DNA of 12,401 nt from JBGPBY01 sp041481485 (GTDB taxonomy: Bacteria > Acidobacteriota > Terriglobia > 20CM-2-55-15). The stretch's first letter is position 1, and each line of letters starts with the position of its first letter. Positions 1 to 8,599 of this stretch are shown here, one piece after another. Under the pieces are notes generated by a model. That model was not told the origin of the DNA and made no database searches. It saw nothing but the letters and a program-made list of their open reading frames with translations. The stretch spans positions 1 to 12,401 of the forward strand of contig JBGPBY010000178.1 in the NCBI GenBank assembly GCA_041481485.1, read 5' to 3'. The position numbers were made by a program, and so were the translations under genes.

Positions 1-3000
1 CCATCGATGGCCGGATTCCACGAATGTCCGGTCCAGAATAAAACGGCGGACGCGCCCTCCCACGATCCCGGTCAGAGGAAATTCCCGCTGATCCTCTTCG
101 TGCATATCGAGAATCCAGCGGCCCCGCGGGTCTGAAAGAGTGGAGTGAAGCGCTCGTTCGACGCGAACGATACCTTCACGAAGCCGGTCATCAGACAGAC
201 CTTCGGCCGACAACGCGGCCTCAATTGTCGACGTACGAATTTCATGCACTTCGAGTCCATCCATCTGTTGCAGCATGGCATGCACCACGATTCCAACCCG
301 GCGCTGCAGTTCGGTTGCCCAGTCGAAGGAGACATGCTCGAAACTTCCGTCTTCTTCCACTGGAGTTTCCGACAGCACGTTCCAACGAACATCCGCTGGC
401 GGAGCGGCTCCTGTCCAGCCGGATACGAGCCGCCTCAAGGGAACCTGCACGACATTCTCATCTGAGGCTGAAATCTGAGGCTGCGGCGCCTGCCTTATGA
501 ATTCTTCAAACTCCGCTGAAAGCGATTTCCAAACGTGATGCAACAGAGAGCGGACAGGCGGAGGCTTCAGAGCGTTGGAATCCGCGGAATTCGCGTCGAT
601 TTTCGTATGCCCGAGAATGTGCAAATTGGAGCGCGCCCGTGTCGCAGCCACATAGAGAAGCCGTGTGCTCTCATTGGCGGTTCTGGCGTTCAGAACCTTC
701 TGTACATATGCGTATGCGGCATCGGAATCGCTCCCGGTTTCCTTGATTGGCGCCAGCAGAAGCTGGGAATGCTCGTTGCTATCCAAGTATTCCAGCCAGA
801 GCAGCAGGCGAGACTCTTCGGTTTTCGCCGTGCGCCCGAGGCCAGGCAGGATCACCGTATCGAATTCGAGGCCCTTTGCCTTGTGAATGGTGAGCAGCTG
901 AACCTTTCCGTCAGCCCGCACGTCCGGCCTGGCGAATAGTCCGCCGACATCGTCCAGAAACCGCAAAGGGTCTTTCAGTTCGGATCCGGAAGCGGACGAC
1001 TCCAGGAGATCAAAAAAGACGGCAGCATCTTCCAAACCGGTTCGATCTTCAAGACAGGCCGGTCCGCCAAGGGCAAGCCACGTCGATTCTACCCAGCGGC
1101 GCAACTGCAGGCGGCCGCGCTTCGCCATCGCATCGGAAAGAATCGGCTTCACGCGCTCCAGTCGGAATCGGCCATCGGCCGACATTGCCGCCAGTCGTGC
1201 TTCCTGGTTCCAAAGACTGGCAATGACGGACTTGAAATCATCTCCCGCCAACGCCAGAAGATCGGCCAATGTCAAACCGCACCATGGAGCGCGAAGCAGG
1301 GCCAGCCATGCCGTGCGGTCTCCCGGATGGAGCAACGCGGAAGTCAGCGCCAGCAAATCCTGAACCACGGATCGCGAGCCAAGCGGATCGATATCCACGG
1401 CCGTGAATTTCTCATTCGCCTGACGCAGTGCATTCACGATCGCCGGCAAGTGACTGCGGGCGCGAACAAGCACCGCTATGGAGCCATCCGGATTCTGGTT
1501 GCGGGATTCGCGAATGATCGACAGAACCTTCGACGCTTCCAGTTCACGATCGTCGCCGATTGAAGGATGAACGTGAATTGCCGGAGCCGGAGTCCCCTTG
1601 TCAAATGCAACCGAAGGTTCATACGTGACGGCGCCCTGAAATTTATTGGTTTGCAGTGGGAACGCAGCTCCCACAGCGTCGTTAACCCAGCGGACAATAC
1701 CGGCACTGGAGCGAAAATTGACTTTAAGTGTGAGTGGAGTCAATGCAACGCCGCCGATTCCCTGCTCCTGGGCTTGCCGAAACAAACCCACTTCCGCCTC
1801 ACGGAAGCCATAGATCGATTGCATGGGATCGCCGACAAGAAACAGCGATCGGCCATCGCCGGACTGCCATTCCGCGGTGAGCTTCTCCAGCAGCTCGAAC
1901 TGGCTGCGGGAAGTATCCTGAAACTCATCCACCAGCAGATGCTGGATTCTGCAATCCAGCGCAAATGCGAGGTCCGTGGGATTGTCCCGGGTTCCCAGCG
2001 CCATCGACGACGCATGGGCAATTTCGGTGAAATCCACTTTTCCCGCATCCTGAAAGACAACTCTCAGTTGAGCCGCTGCCACAGGCAACAATTCAATCAA
2101 TGCACCGAGAACTTCCCACTGGGAATCGTTGAATCCATCGGGGGGCAACGATCGAATCGCGTGCAGAGCCTGAATGAATTCCGCGGGAAACTCCAACTTG
2201 AGGCAGCGTTGCTTTTCCGCTCTGCAGTCGGGCTTCGGTGGGAATCCGTTGTTTACGCTGAGCGCCTTTCGCCGCTCTCCTTTTTCGGTGAGCAACAACG
2301 ATGCAATTCCTCGCCACTTTGCGATGTCATCGACGTGAGCGCGCGGTAAACCGGTCATTCCCGCACAGTGCGTCAAATCGCTTTCCGGGACATGACTCTG
2401 CAGATTACGAGCCGCGAAATCCGCAAGGGTCGCAGTCTCCGCGATCATGGGCTCCGGAAACTGCGAACGCAAAGACTCGAGTTCGCCGGCGATGATCTGA
2501 CGCATGGAATGCTGCAGATCACTTCGGAGTTGTTCCGTAAAACCCAAATGAGGGACAACATGGCGCAGCCAGCGATCGCGGCTCGCGAGCATTCCTGTCA
2601 GCAATCGCTCCGCATTTCCGACGTTGTTGTCGAGATGCCTGAGCAGCCGCTCCATCGCATCGGCGGAGTTGTCATTGCTTCGGAGCAGGCCGATGGTCTG
2701 CCGCGCCGCCTCTCGATAGAGATAAAAGGCGTTCTCTTCCGGCGGTGCTCCAGCCCCCATCCGGGAAAGCCACGGCATTTGCCGCACCAGCATGCCGCAA
2801 AGCGCGTCCAGCGTCTGGATGCGAAGCCGCGAGGGGTGCTCGATTAACTGCCATCCGCGTTCCTTGTCGCGGGCGAGCGCGCGGTAGCTCAATTCCCGCG
2901 TCTGCTGTTGATGTTCCCTGAGAGGAACGGGCTCGCCATGGACCCTGGCAGCATCCTGCAATGCCTCTACAATTCGATGCCGCATCTCCCCTGCCGCTTT

Positions 3001-3177
3001 TCTGGTGAAGGTTACCGCCACGATCGCTTCGGGATGATCGACGTTGGCAAGCAGCGTCAGAAACCGCTGAATGAGAAGTTCGGTTTTCCCGGATCCGGCG
3101 GGCGCCTGAACAATGAAGGACCGGAACGGGTCGAGAGCCTGCAGTCTCTCCGCCTGGTCGATGACTTGATCAATCAT
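1..3177 (-). CDS. UvrD/AddA-type helicase-nuclease, cut by the left edge
   Basis: This is a superfamily 1A DNA helicase fused to a RecB-type nuclease, the likely AddA-like subunit of a double-strand-break resection complex. The frame is open for all 1059 codons in the window. Visible motifs are Walker A (APAGSGKTE, G28-T32), motif Ia (VAVTFTRKAAGEMR, just after residue 50), Walker B (DEFQD, 417-421), motif III (GDPMQSIYGFR, 449-459), motif IV (LKVNFRS), motif V (TIHKAKGLEFD, to about 773) and motif VI (LLYVAATRAR, 840-849). A RecB-type nuclease domain then begins: H966 in 'GIVVHAML' and D1049 in 'ILDRTF' fit its His and first Asp. The sequence stops ten codons after that Asp, so the DYK motif should lie just outside. 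The ATG start overlaps the stop of the upstream AddB-like gene in ATGATTGA, which implies translational coupling. The helicase assignment is certain. The AddA-like role rests on the partner gene. Confidence 0.93.
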   Translation of the reverse strand, partial: MIDQVIDQAERLQALDPFRSFIVQAPAGSGKTELLIQRFLTLLANVDHPEAIVAVTFTRKAAGEMRHRIVEALQDAARVHGEPVPLREHQQQTRELSYRALARDKERGWQLIEHPSRLRIQTLDALCGMLVRQMPWLSRMGAGAPPEENAFYLYREAARQTIGLLRSNDNSADAMERLLRHLDNNVGNAERLLTGMLASRDRWLRHVVPHLGFTEQLRSDLQHSMRQIIAGELESLRSQFPEPMIAETATLADFAARNLQSHVPESDLTHCAGMTGLPRAHVDDIAKWRGIASLLLTEKGERRKALSVNNGFPPKPDCRAEKQRCLKLEFPAEFIQALHAIRSLPPDGFNDSQWEVLGALIELLPVAAAQLRVVFQDAGKVDFTEIAHASSMALGTRDNPTDLAFALDCRIQHLLVDEFQDTSRSQFELLEKLTAEWQSGDGRSLFLVGDPMQSIYGFREAEVGLFRQAQEQGIGGVALTPLTLKVNFRSSAGIVRWVNDAVGAAFPLQTNKFQGAVTYEPSVAFDKGTPAPAIHVHPSIGDDRELEASKVLSIIRESRNQNPDGSIAVLVRARSHLPAIVNALRQANEKFTAVDIDPLGSRSVVQDLLALTSALLHPGDRTAWLALLRAPWCGLTLADLLALAGDDFKSVIASLWNQEARLAAMSADGRFRLERVKPILSDAMAKRGRLQLRRWVESTWLALGGPACLEDRTGLEDAAVFFDLLESSASGSELKDPLRFLDDVGGLFARPDVRADGKVQLLTIHKAKGLEFDTVILPGLGRTAKTEESRLLLWLEYLDSNEHSQLLLAPIKETGSDSDAAYAYVQKVLNARTANESTRLLYVAATRARSNLHILGHTKIDANSADSNALKPPPVRSLLHHVWKSLSAEFEEFIRQAPQPQISASDENVVQVPLRRLVSGWTGAAPPADVRWNVLSETPVEEDGSFEHVSFDWATELQRRVGIVVHAMLQQMDGLEVHEIRTSTIEAALSAEGLSDDRLREGIVRVERALHSTLSDPRGRWILDMHEEDQREFPLTGIVGGRVRRFILDRTFVESGHRW

Positions 3178-5818
3178 CTGCCGCATCCTCCAGGGTCTCT
3201 ACTGTACTTGCATCGTTGATCCGGCACAGCGTATGAAGCTTGCAGTAAATGCACTTTCTGGGATCTGCTGGATTTACCTCGGCGTGGCCGTTGCGGAAAT
3301 CCGTCGCCAGCTGTTCGAGAACGGCCTGCCACGCTGCCAACTGATTCGGAAGTGACTTGTCGCCAGTTCCCGGCCGGACCGCCGGAAGAGTTCCATCCTG
3401 CACCGTGAGGCCCGCAAATCGGATCGATCCAGGCTGAACGACTCCAAAGGCCACTCCAGACAGTGGGATCCCCGCAGTCACCGCGTATAGCGGAAGCTGC
3501 GGCTCGTCAGGCCGGGGACCTTCCCATGCTTTGGGGCTGTGGACGCTCGTCTTGTAATCCAAAATGATGTGGCTTCCATCCTCAAGTTTATCGATGCGGT
3601 CGGCTTTCAGGTGAATTCCAATACCGCCAAATTGAACTTCCCGCTGCTGCTCGAGCGGCAGAACAATGAATGGCTTCCTCTCTTTTTCCAGTTCCAGCCA
3701 TTCCCGGACCAGCCGCTCCAAACGAAACTGCTCGATGGCGGCATATCGGGCATCGCACAGTGCCGCCTTCTTTTTTGCCATGTTTGAAATGGCCGCACGA
3801 ACTTCATCGAGAATCACCGCGCTGACAAATTCCGGAGATGAATCGACCAGCGTCTGATGGGTCCCGAATTCGTCCCATACCCGACGCAGAACGTCGTGTA
3901 CCAGCATCCCCCGCTCCGCAGCGTTCAGTCCGGCGGACGGCGAATCCAGAATGTCTGCACCCAGCCGCAGTTTTGCGAATGACTGAAAGGCACAAGCCGA
4001 CTGGTACGTGAACATGGACGTGCCGCCCTGCAGTTTCACTCCGGTCCAGGGTGGTCCGAACGAATCGATTACATTTTCAAGTTCCGAGGAACGAAAGAGG
4101 ATCTCGGCATGATCCGAGGAATCCGACAATTCCAGTCCATCCATTAGTTCAACCGCGGATACCTCGCGGATTTCCGAAATCATGGGACTCGGACGCAAAT
4201 CCGAATCGCTTTCCTTCCGCGGAAAGCTCACCACTACATCCGGCGACGACGCCAGCAGTTGGTCCGTCAGGAGCCGCGTAAAGGAGAGCTCCCGCTGCGG
4301 CGATGAATGCGGAACATTTCGCACGCGTTGCAATTGGAGTGGAAGAAACGGATTGGGATTTGCCGCTCGAGGCCATGCGCCGTCGTGCATTCCCAGAATC
4401 CAGAGGTGATCGAAGGTCAAACCAGAAGCTTCGAAAGCTCCGAGTATCTGAATCGGGGCGGGATAGGACTCGGGCTGGAACTGACGCTCAAGAGTCATTC
4501 GCTGCAACCGTAAAAGAGCGGACGTTCGTGAAATCGTGCCGGCTACAGAATCCAGCGATGCCAATTCGGCGATGATTTCATTCCATGCCGTGGCGGTCTG
4601 AAATTCCGTGCTTCGCAGCGTTCGATCTCCCGGCCATCCGATGGCTGACAGTAATCTCGAGAAGTGCGCGGCCCAGTCGCTTGGCAGCTGCATTGTGGGA
4701 TGTTTGGAAAATTCACGTTCCCATCGCATCAACGCGGCTTTCAGGCCAGACGGCACAAGACCCAGAATTTGAGCGAGCGGCATTTCCGGCTCCCGCCATT
4801 TTCGCAATTCGACATCGCATACCGCTCGGGCGTGAGTTTCCTCAGAAGCGCCGTCAATGAAGGGACAGCGCAGCATCCGAGTGAAATCATCGAACGCAAT
4901 GGCTGTGCCGGGATTGATACGCAAGATCAGCAGCGCCGCCTGAATCAGCGGATAATCCGACAATGACAGGCCCAGCGAAATATTGAATGCGCGTTCTGCA
5001 TCCTGCTCCGGAGAAATTCGGCAGTTGGGATGCAATTCCTCTGCGAACAGCCGTTCGATCGACGCGCGATGCAATGACAGATCCGGAACGACAATTCCAA
5101 TGCTGGGCCCCGGCCCATCCGGCTGATGGTGCAATTCCAGTTGCCGGCGCGACCAGCCCGCAGCCGTCCGAATCTCCTGAGCGGCGTCTGGAAACCCGAT
5201 ACGCACGGCCGCCCCGGATGGAGGTAAACCTGAAAGTTTCTGGATCTCGATTTTTGCGCCGCCGAGTTTCAATGCCTGGAGCAATCGGTCCTCAGCCCGG
5301 GTAAATTCCAGAAAGCCGGCAAATCGAACTTCGGCTGGCACCGGAATTTCACCAGCTGAGACTTTTGCCGCCACGAAATCCGAGAGTCGTGCAACAGACA
5401 GCCAATTCTGCCGTTCGCACACAGCGATGAATCTTCTTGCCCACTGACGGAAGACTTCCGAGTCCTTGCTGTTGTCCCATTCTGGAGCATCGAGCGGGAC
5501 ATCCCAGTCGTGCATCAACTGGAAAGCGTCCATCGCCGCCTTTGCGGTCGGCGCAACGTGAAGCAATTCATTGGCTGCTTCCGACCGGGCGATGATGTCG
5601 TCCCAGATGGCCAGTTCCTGGTCCATAGACAGCAATTGAATGGCGCCGGCAGACTTTTCCGAATAGAGCCAGGTTTGCCAACAGCCTTTCAGCCAGGCTC
5701 CAACAGGAAGAATCTCGGGAGTAATCCAGACTGTGAGTCCGCGTGCGGCCTGTTCCTTGTCGTAGAGCTCGCGAAGAATGCGGGCCAAACGGGAATTCGC
5801 CGTAACGATCGTGGCCAT
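3170..5818 (-). CDS. AddB-like iron-sulfur PD-(D/E)XK nuclease (probable DNA repair protein family)
   Basis: An 882-residue protein of the ~900-residue 'probable DNA repair protein' family related to AddB. It likely pairs with the downstream AddA-like helicase to resect DNA ends. The N-terminus (MATIVTANSRLARIL) sits where other AddB proteins carry Walker A, but no GxGKT is present, so this half is probably a non-hydrolysing scaffold. The C-terminal RecB-type nuclease is complete: H641 in 'GMLVHDVL', D740 in 'LKADRID', and D754-Y755-K756-T757. C609 in 'QSACAFQSF' plus C856-x2-C859-x5-C865 near the C-terminus give the four-cysteine pattern of AddB/Dna2 4Fe-4S nucleases. I chose the ATG at 5818 because the protein then begins like its family. 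A TTG 15 bases upstream (5833) has GGTGA six bases before it and is a real alternative. The gene overlaps the helicase gene by 8 bases. Confidence 0.9.
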   Translation of the reverse strand: MATIVTANSRLARILRELYDKEQAARGLTVWITPEILPVGAWLKGCWQTWLYSEKSAGAIQLLSMDQELAIWDDIIARSEAANELLHVAPTAKAAMDAFQLMHDWDVPLDAPEWDNSKDSEVFRQWARRFIAVCERQNWLSVARLSDFVAAKVSAGEIPVPAEVRFAGFLEFTRAEDRLLQALKLGGAKIEIQKLSGLPPSGAAVRIGFPDAAQEIRTAAGWSRRQLELHHQPDGPGPSIGIVVPDLSLHRASIERLFAEELHPNCRISPEQDAERAFNISLGLSLSDYPLIQAALLILRINPGTAIAFDDFTRMLRCPFIDGASEETHARAVCDVELRKWREPEMPLAQILGLVPSGLKAALMRWEREFSKHPTMQLPSDWAAHFSRLLSAIGWPGDRTLRSTEFQTATAWNEIIAELASLDSVAGTISRTSALLRLQRMTLERQFQPESYPAPIQILGAFEASGLTFDHLWILGMHDGAWPRAANPNPFLPLQLQRVRNVPHSSPQRELSFTRLLTDQLLASSPDVVVSFPRKESDSDLRPSPMISEIREVSAVELMDGLELSDSSDHAEILFRSSELENVIDSFGPPWTGVKLQGGTSMFTYQSACAFQSFAKLRLGADILDSPSAGLNAAERGMLVHDVLRRVWDEFGTHQTLVDSSPEFVSAVILDEVRAAISNMAKKKAALCDARYAAIEQFRLERLVREWLELEKERKPFIVLPLEQQREVQFGGIGIHLKADRIDKLEDGSHIILDYKTSVHSPKAWEGPRPDEPQLPLYAVTAGIPLSGVAFGVVQPGSIRFAGLTVQDGTLPAVRPGTGDKSLPNQLAAWQAVLEQLATDFRNGHAEVNPADPRKCIYCKLHTLCRINDASTVETLEDAADD

Positions 5819-5992
5819 TCCGAGGGATCTCAATTTATTTCACCAATTCCTGCACAGGCAAATTCTAATTCACCCGTGTACCGAGGCAGGTCCGCACCGC
5901 AAATTTCCCAATCGAAGGCGGAGTTCGTGTTGCCGGACCCGAGTTTCCGGGCGGATGAATTCGCCGGATCGCTCAGGCGCAACTTTGCTAAA

Positions 5993-6005
5993 GCCGTCTG
6001 ACGGC
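5993..6005 (-). terminator. Possible short terminator hairpin after the AbiEii-like gene
   Basis: On the minus strand, GCCGTCAGACGGC followed by TTT lies 8 bases past the stop codon of the nucleotidyltransferase gene. It can form a 5-bp GC-rich stem with a 3-base loop. The T-run is only three bases long, so termination may be weak. The rest of 5819-6012 contains no ORF with recognisable features, and I found no convincing -35/-10 pair for the AddB-like gene. Confidence 0.3.
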
Positions 6006-6012
6006 GCGAGGA

Positions 6013-6669
6013 CTAAAGAATTAGGCTTTCTCCAAGCTCCCGGAGATCGCTCAAATATTGATGTGCTTTAGGCGGCTCGATCCACCGGACCAGGCGCCAG
6101 TCGTCTTCCGTGGCAGAACACAGAATCCGTGCGAGATCGGGAGGATATACTCCGGCAGCTTTGCTATGGGCGACTTCGATTGCGGGCTTAAGCTGCAACG
6201 ACATCATGGTACAGAACCCCCAGATGTCCGCCAAATCTCTCGGCTCTTGCCGGTCCAGTGCCGCTGTGATCTTGTTTGCGAGAATATTTTCTGCGCTGTC
6301 GATACGGCCGAGTACCTGGTGGAGAACAATTTCACCAACGCGAGCCGGGACATCGTTGATCATTTCGATCTTAAGTGCGAGATCCGCTGTAACCAGATTC
6401 ATACGAGCGAAGCGCTCTTGAATATCCAGAACCTGAAGCTGGGAACCGGCTATTTCCTCGATCGATTGAATGACCTGCCGAACCCATAGGCTGAAGCGAT
6501 AGTCGTCATTGACAAAAAAATCCAGATCGTCGGAAAAGCGATGATTCAAATAACCGCGCGAAGCCGCAGTCCCACCACTGAGGTAGAAACCTGTACCGGT
6601 GTCGGTTATCGCACGAAGCACCTTATCCTGCATAGGGTACAAACGGCCGGCGTAGTAGGTGCTGTCCAT
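6013..6669 (-). CDS. AbiEii/AbiGii-type nucleotidyltransferase, probable toxin
   Basis: A 218-residue DNA polymerase beta-fold nucleotidyltransferase like the AbiEii toxin of type IV abortive-infection systems. Family members transfer nucleotides to RNA or protein targets and arrest growth. The active-site motif is clear: G32-G33-T34, then 'RFSDDLDFF' with D48 and D50. Next comes K100-x-E102 in 'ALKIEMIND', where many relatives have Asp. The helical C-terminal motif follows, 'ENILANKITAALDR' then 'RDLADIW' (E127, K133, R140, R144-D145, D148). The ATG at 6669 is chosen over an upstream one (6762) because it begins 2 bases after the stop of the preceding gene and gives the family's usual N-terminus. 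The longer version would overlap that gene by about 90 bases. The fold is confident; toxicity and target are inferred. Confidence 0.85.
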   Translation of the reverse strand: MDSTYYAGRLYPMQDKVLRAITDTGTGFYLSGGTAASRGYLNHRFSDDLDFFVNDDYRFSLWVRQVIQSIEEIAGSQLQVLDIQERFARMNLVTADLALKIEMINDVPARVGEIVLHQVLGRIDSAENILANKITAALDRQEPRDLADIWGFCTMMSLQLKPAIEVAHSKAAGVYPPDLARILCSATEDDWRLVRWIEPPKAHQYLSDLRELGESLIL

Positions 6670-6671
6670 CG

Positions 6672-6998
6672 TTAGAGCAATTCCTGATGATGACTGGGAA
6701 TCCACTCCACCAGAAAATCGAGTCCTCGTCTGCGGCTTTCGGATTTGACATACGGACGCCACTCCGTCCAGTTCTCCACAATGGCGCGGAAACCGATTGA
6801 GCGGACAAGCTCTTCATAGGTTCCGTATTCGATCAGACGCACAGCTGCCCATCGCCGATCCAAACGGCCAATGGTTCGCTTACCGCTCAACAGCTCTCGA
6901 AACTGATTTTCGTCAATGTCGTAATCCCAGACATAAGGCAACCGCGTTCCCATACAAGCATTGTAATTCATGAGAACAGCGCATGTTTCGCCGGACAC
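6672..6998 (-). CDS. Small partner of the AbiEii-like gene, putative antitoxin
   Basis: A 108-residue soluble protein directly upstream of the nucleotidyltransferase, with a 2-base gap. It is the likely antitoxin or accessory partner by position. It has the run 'LPYVWDYDIDENQFRELL' followed by a basic, Arg-rich helical stretch and ends in 'FLVEWIPSHHQELL'. I have the impression of similar small proteins beside AbiEii-type genes but cannot name a Pfam family with certainty. It is not the usual AbiEi antitoxin: it is about half that length and has no obvious N-terminal winged-helix domain. The GTG start at 6998 is supported by GGAG six bases upstream. Internal ATGs at 6971 and 6953 lack a comparable ribosome site, although 6953 lies closer to the conserved part. 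Confidence 0.72.
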   Translation of the reverse strand: MSGETCAVLMNYNACMGTRLPYVWDYDIDENQFRELLSGKRTIGRLDRRWAAVRLIEYGTYEELVRSIGFRAIVENWTEWRPYVKSESRRRGLDFLVEWIPSHHQELL

Positions 6999-7080
6999 TG
7001 TTTACTCCACCGCTGTCGTGCGTCCTTTTCCGTTCGCTGGCCAGGGGCAATACCCATAGTCACTCTGGCTGAGCGAAAGC

Positions 7081-7117
7081 TGGGCCGAAACCTCCCAGTT
7101 GCTTTATAGTTGGCCCA
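7081..7117. promoter_or_regulatory. Inverted repeat around a possible -10 element upstream of the NHL gene
   Basis: TGGGCC (7081-7086) and GGCCCA (7112-7117) form a 6-bp inverted repeat. They enclose TATAGT (7105-7110), a plausible -10 hexamer for the NHL gene. No good -35 lies 16-18 bases upstream. The repeat sits in the divergent region between the putative antitoxin and the NHL gene, so it could be an operator or simply a hairpin. This is weak evidence. Confidence 0.2.
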
Positions 7118-7135
7118 AACCAGGAGTTTCTTCCA

Positions 7136-8188
7136 ATGCGAATCAATCGTGTGACTGGGCTGTTGGTCTTGTTTTTTACGATATCGGCGGGGAGCGGCCG
7201 CGGTCAGGAAACTTACCGGTACGCCGACAATGCGACACATGCTGCGGTGGCGGTGGATTCGAATGGGAATCTGTTCATCTCCGATCCCGGTCCAAACGTC
7301 GTCCGAAAGGTTTCTGCTGCAGGTGTCGTAACAATTTTTGCGGGAAGCGGGAAGGAAGGTTTCAGCGGCGATGGCGGCGCTGCAAATCTCGCACGGCTCA
7401 ACGAGCCCACGGGACTCGCATTCGATGGCTCCGGAAATCTTTATATCGCCGACCGCTGGAACTACCGTATCCGCAAGGTGACTCCTGGCGGCATCATATC
7501 GACCGTTGCCGGCGACGGGTCTCCCGGATTCACCCGGGGTCAGGTGCCGATCCGAGTTGAGGAGATTTCGCTCCCTGAAACTATCGCTGCGGATTCTCTC
7601 GGGAATTTGTTTATCTGTCAATCCTCCGCGATTCGACGCCTCAGTCCCGGCGGTAAATGGACGACGATCGCAGGTGGACGGGAATACGGTTTCAGCGGGG
7701 ATGGCGGTCCAGCTTTAGCGGCACAACTTTCCTGTACTGGCGGGATCGCGGTCGATACACAGGGCAACATTTACTTCTCAGATGGCAGCCAACGGATCCG
7801 AAAAGTGACGCGTGATGGAATCATTTTCACCATAGCCGGGAACGGGATCGCAGGATTCAGTGGTGATGGCGGTAAGGCAACTTTGGCCCAGCTTCAATTT
7901 CCGCGATCCCTGGTCGTGGATACCAACGGAGATCTCTTCATAGTGGATGGTCGGACTCGAGTCCGTCGAGTTGGTACTGACGGAATAATCTTAACGATCG
8001 CCGGGAACGGAACAGCAGGATTCCGTGGAGATGGTGGTCCCGCAATATCGGCACAGATTTCGGTGACGGGCCCCGCCGGGAACGTCCTGGCCGTAAGCGC
8101 TCGCGGCGATCTTTATATCGCGGATGTCGGAAACCATCGGGTTCGAATCGTGAAAGATGGTGTCATCTTCACGGTGGATCCAAAGTAG
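7136..8188 (+). CDS. Secreted NHL-repeat beta-propeller protein
   Basis: A 350-residue protein likely exported to the periplasm or cell surface. Residues 1-23 form a signal peptide: basic MRINR, a hydrophobic core LLVLFFTI, then a small-residue SAGSGRG region. The rest is six NHL units, each ending in a 'D..GNLYIAD' type strand at about residues 41, 97, 153, 207, 262 and 321. Most units are linked by 'AG.G..GFSGDGG' loops (75-81, 185-191, 240-246; GFRGDGG at 295-301). The second linker is degenerate, with GFTRGQVP near 131. Six units fit a six-bladed propeller, usually a ligand- or protein-binding scaffold; no catalytic residues can be assigned. AGGAG at 7122-7126 precedes the ATG by nine bases. 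Similar proteins are abundant in Solibacter-type Acidobacteria. It has no obvious link to the repair genes. Confidence 0.9.
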   Translation: MRINRVTGLLVLFFTISAGSGRGQETYRYADNATHAAVAVDSNGNLFISDPGPNVVRKVSAAGVVTIFAGSGKEGFSGDGGAANLARLNEPTGLAFDGSGNLYIADRWNYRIRKVTPGGIISTVAGDGSPGFTRGQVPIRVEEISLPETIAADSLGNLFICQSSAIRRLSPGGKWTTIAGGREYGFSGDGGPALAAQLSCTGGIAVDTQGNIYFSDGSQRIRKVTRDGIIFTIAGNGIAGFSGDGGKATLAQLQFPRSLVVDTNGDLFIVDGRTRVRRVGTDGIILTIAGNGTAGFRGDGGPAISAQISVTGPAGNVLAVSARGDLYIADVGNHRVRIVKDGVIFTVDPK

Positions 8189-8202
8189 TTCCCCGCGATC
8201 AG

Positions 8203-8540
8203 TTACTTTTTGAGCGCGTCCTTGATCAGTTTCACCATACTGGCGTGACTGCCCTCGCTCGCCAGTTTGACCAATCCGGTATTGGGGACATAAATCGACG
8301 GCGCTCCTGGTTTTTCGGATTCCGCGTGCACTCGCGAGTCGATTGGATTGCCGCCAGATGCCTGGTGGATAGCGTTGGGTGGAGCCTGATCGGGTTCCCC
8401 TTAGGAAAGCCAACGGTATAAATCCACGTGCCGAAACCCACCACCTGTCCAGTTCCCGAGATGGCCTTGAGGTCGCGCCATTCCCGCAGAATGATTTCTG
8501 AACGTGGCGGATTTAGAAAGTAAAGGTTGCCCTTTTTCGC
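8203..8540 (-). pseudogene. Frameshifted remnant of an unrecognised small gene
   Basis: Two minus-strand frames join into one protein-like reading. The first runs from about 8540 and includes 'ILREWRDLKAISGTGQ' and 'VGFGTWIYTVGFPKG'. The second continues 'EPDQAPPNAIHQASGG' and ends '...LVKLASEGSHASMVKLIKDALKK' at a TAA (8203-8205). The switch falls at a run of four C on the plus strand (8397-8400). One extra base there would give about 112 continuous codons. Upstream of 8540 the frame stays open but reads as low-complexity charged sequence with no ATG; the only start-like codons are GTGs near 8444. I do not recognise the family. It could be a decayed gene, a gene with a sequencing error, or chance. 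The rest of 8189-8611 contains only the palindromic repeat reported separately. Confidence 0.35.
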
Positions 8541-8599
8541 TCCCCGCTTATGCCTACACTTAGAATGTTTAGGGTGCGATCTATCCGTACAGTCAATAT

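Noticed and set aside
1567..2349. 260-codon plus-strand open frame
   Set aside because: It lies entirely antisense to the UvrD/AddA-type helicase, whose motifs II-IV are encoded there. Its translation has no recognisable domain.
5510..6001. 163-codon plus-strand open frame reaching into the gap after the AbiEii-like gene
   Set aside because: Most of it is antisense to the AddB-like gene. The remainder shows no domain, signal or ribosome site.
6670..6762. 31-residue N-terminal extension of the AbiEii-like protein
   Set aside because: It would overlap the upstream partner gene out of frame and precedes the usual family start. The ATG at 6669 is 2 bases past the upstream stop.
6968..7621. 217-codon minus-strand open frame crossing the divergent region
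   Set aside because: It is mostly antisense to the NHL gene, which has a signal peptide, a ribosome site and clear repeats. It also overlaps the start of the putative antitoxin.
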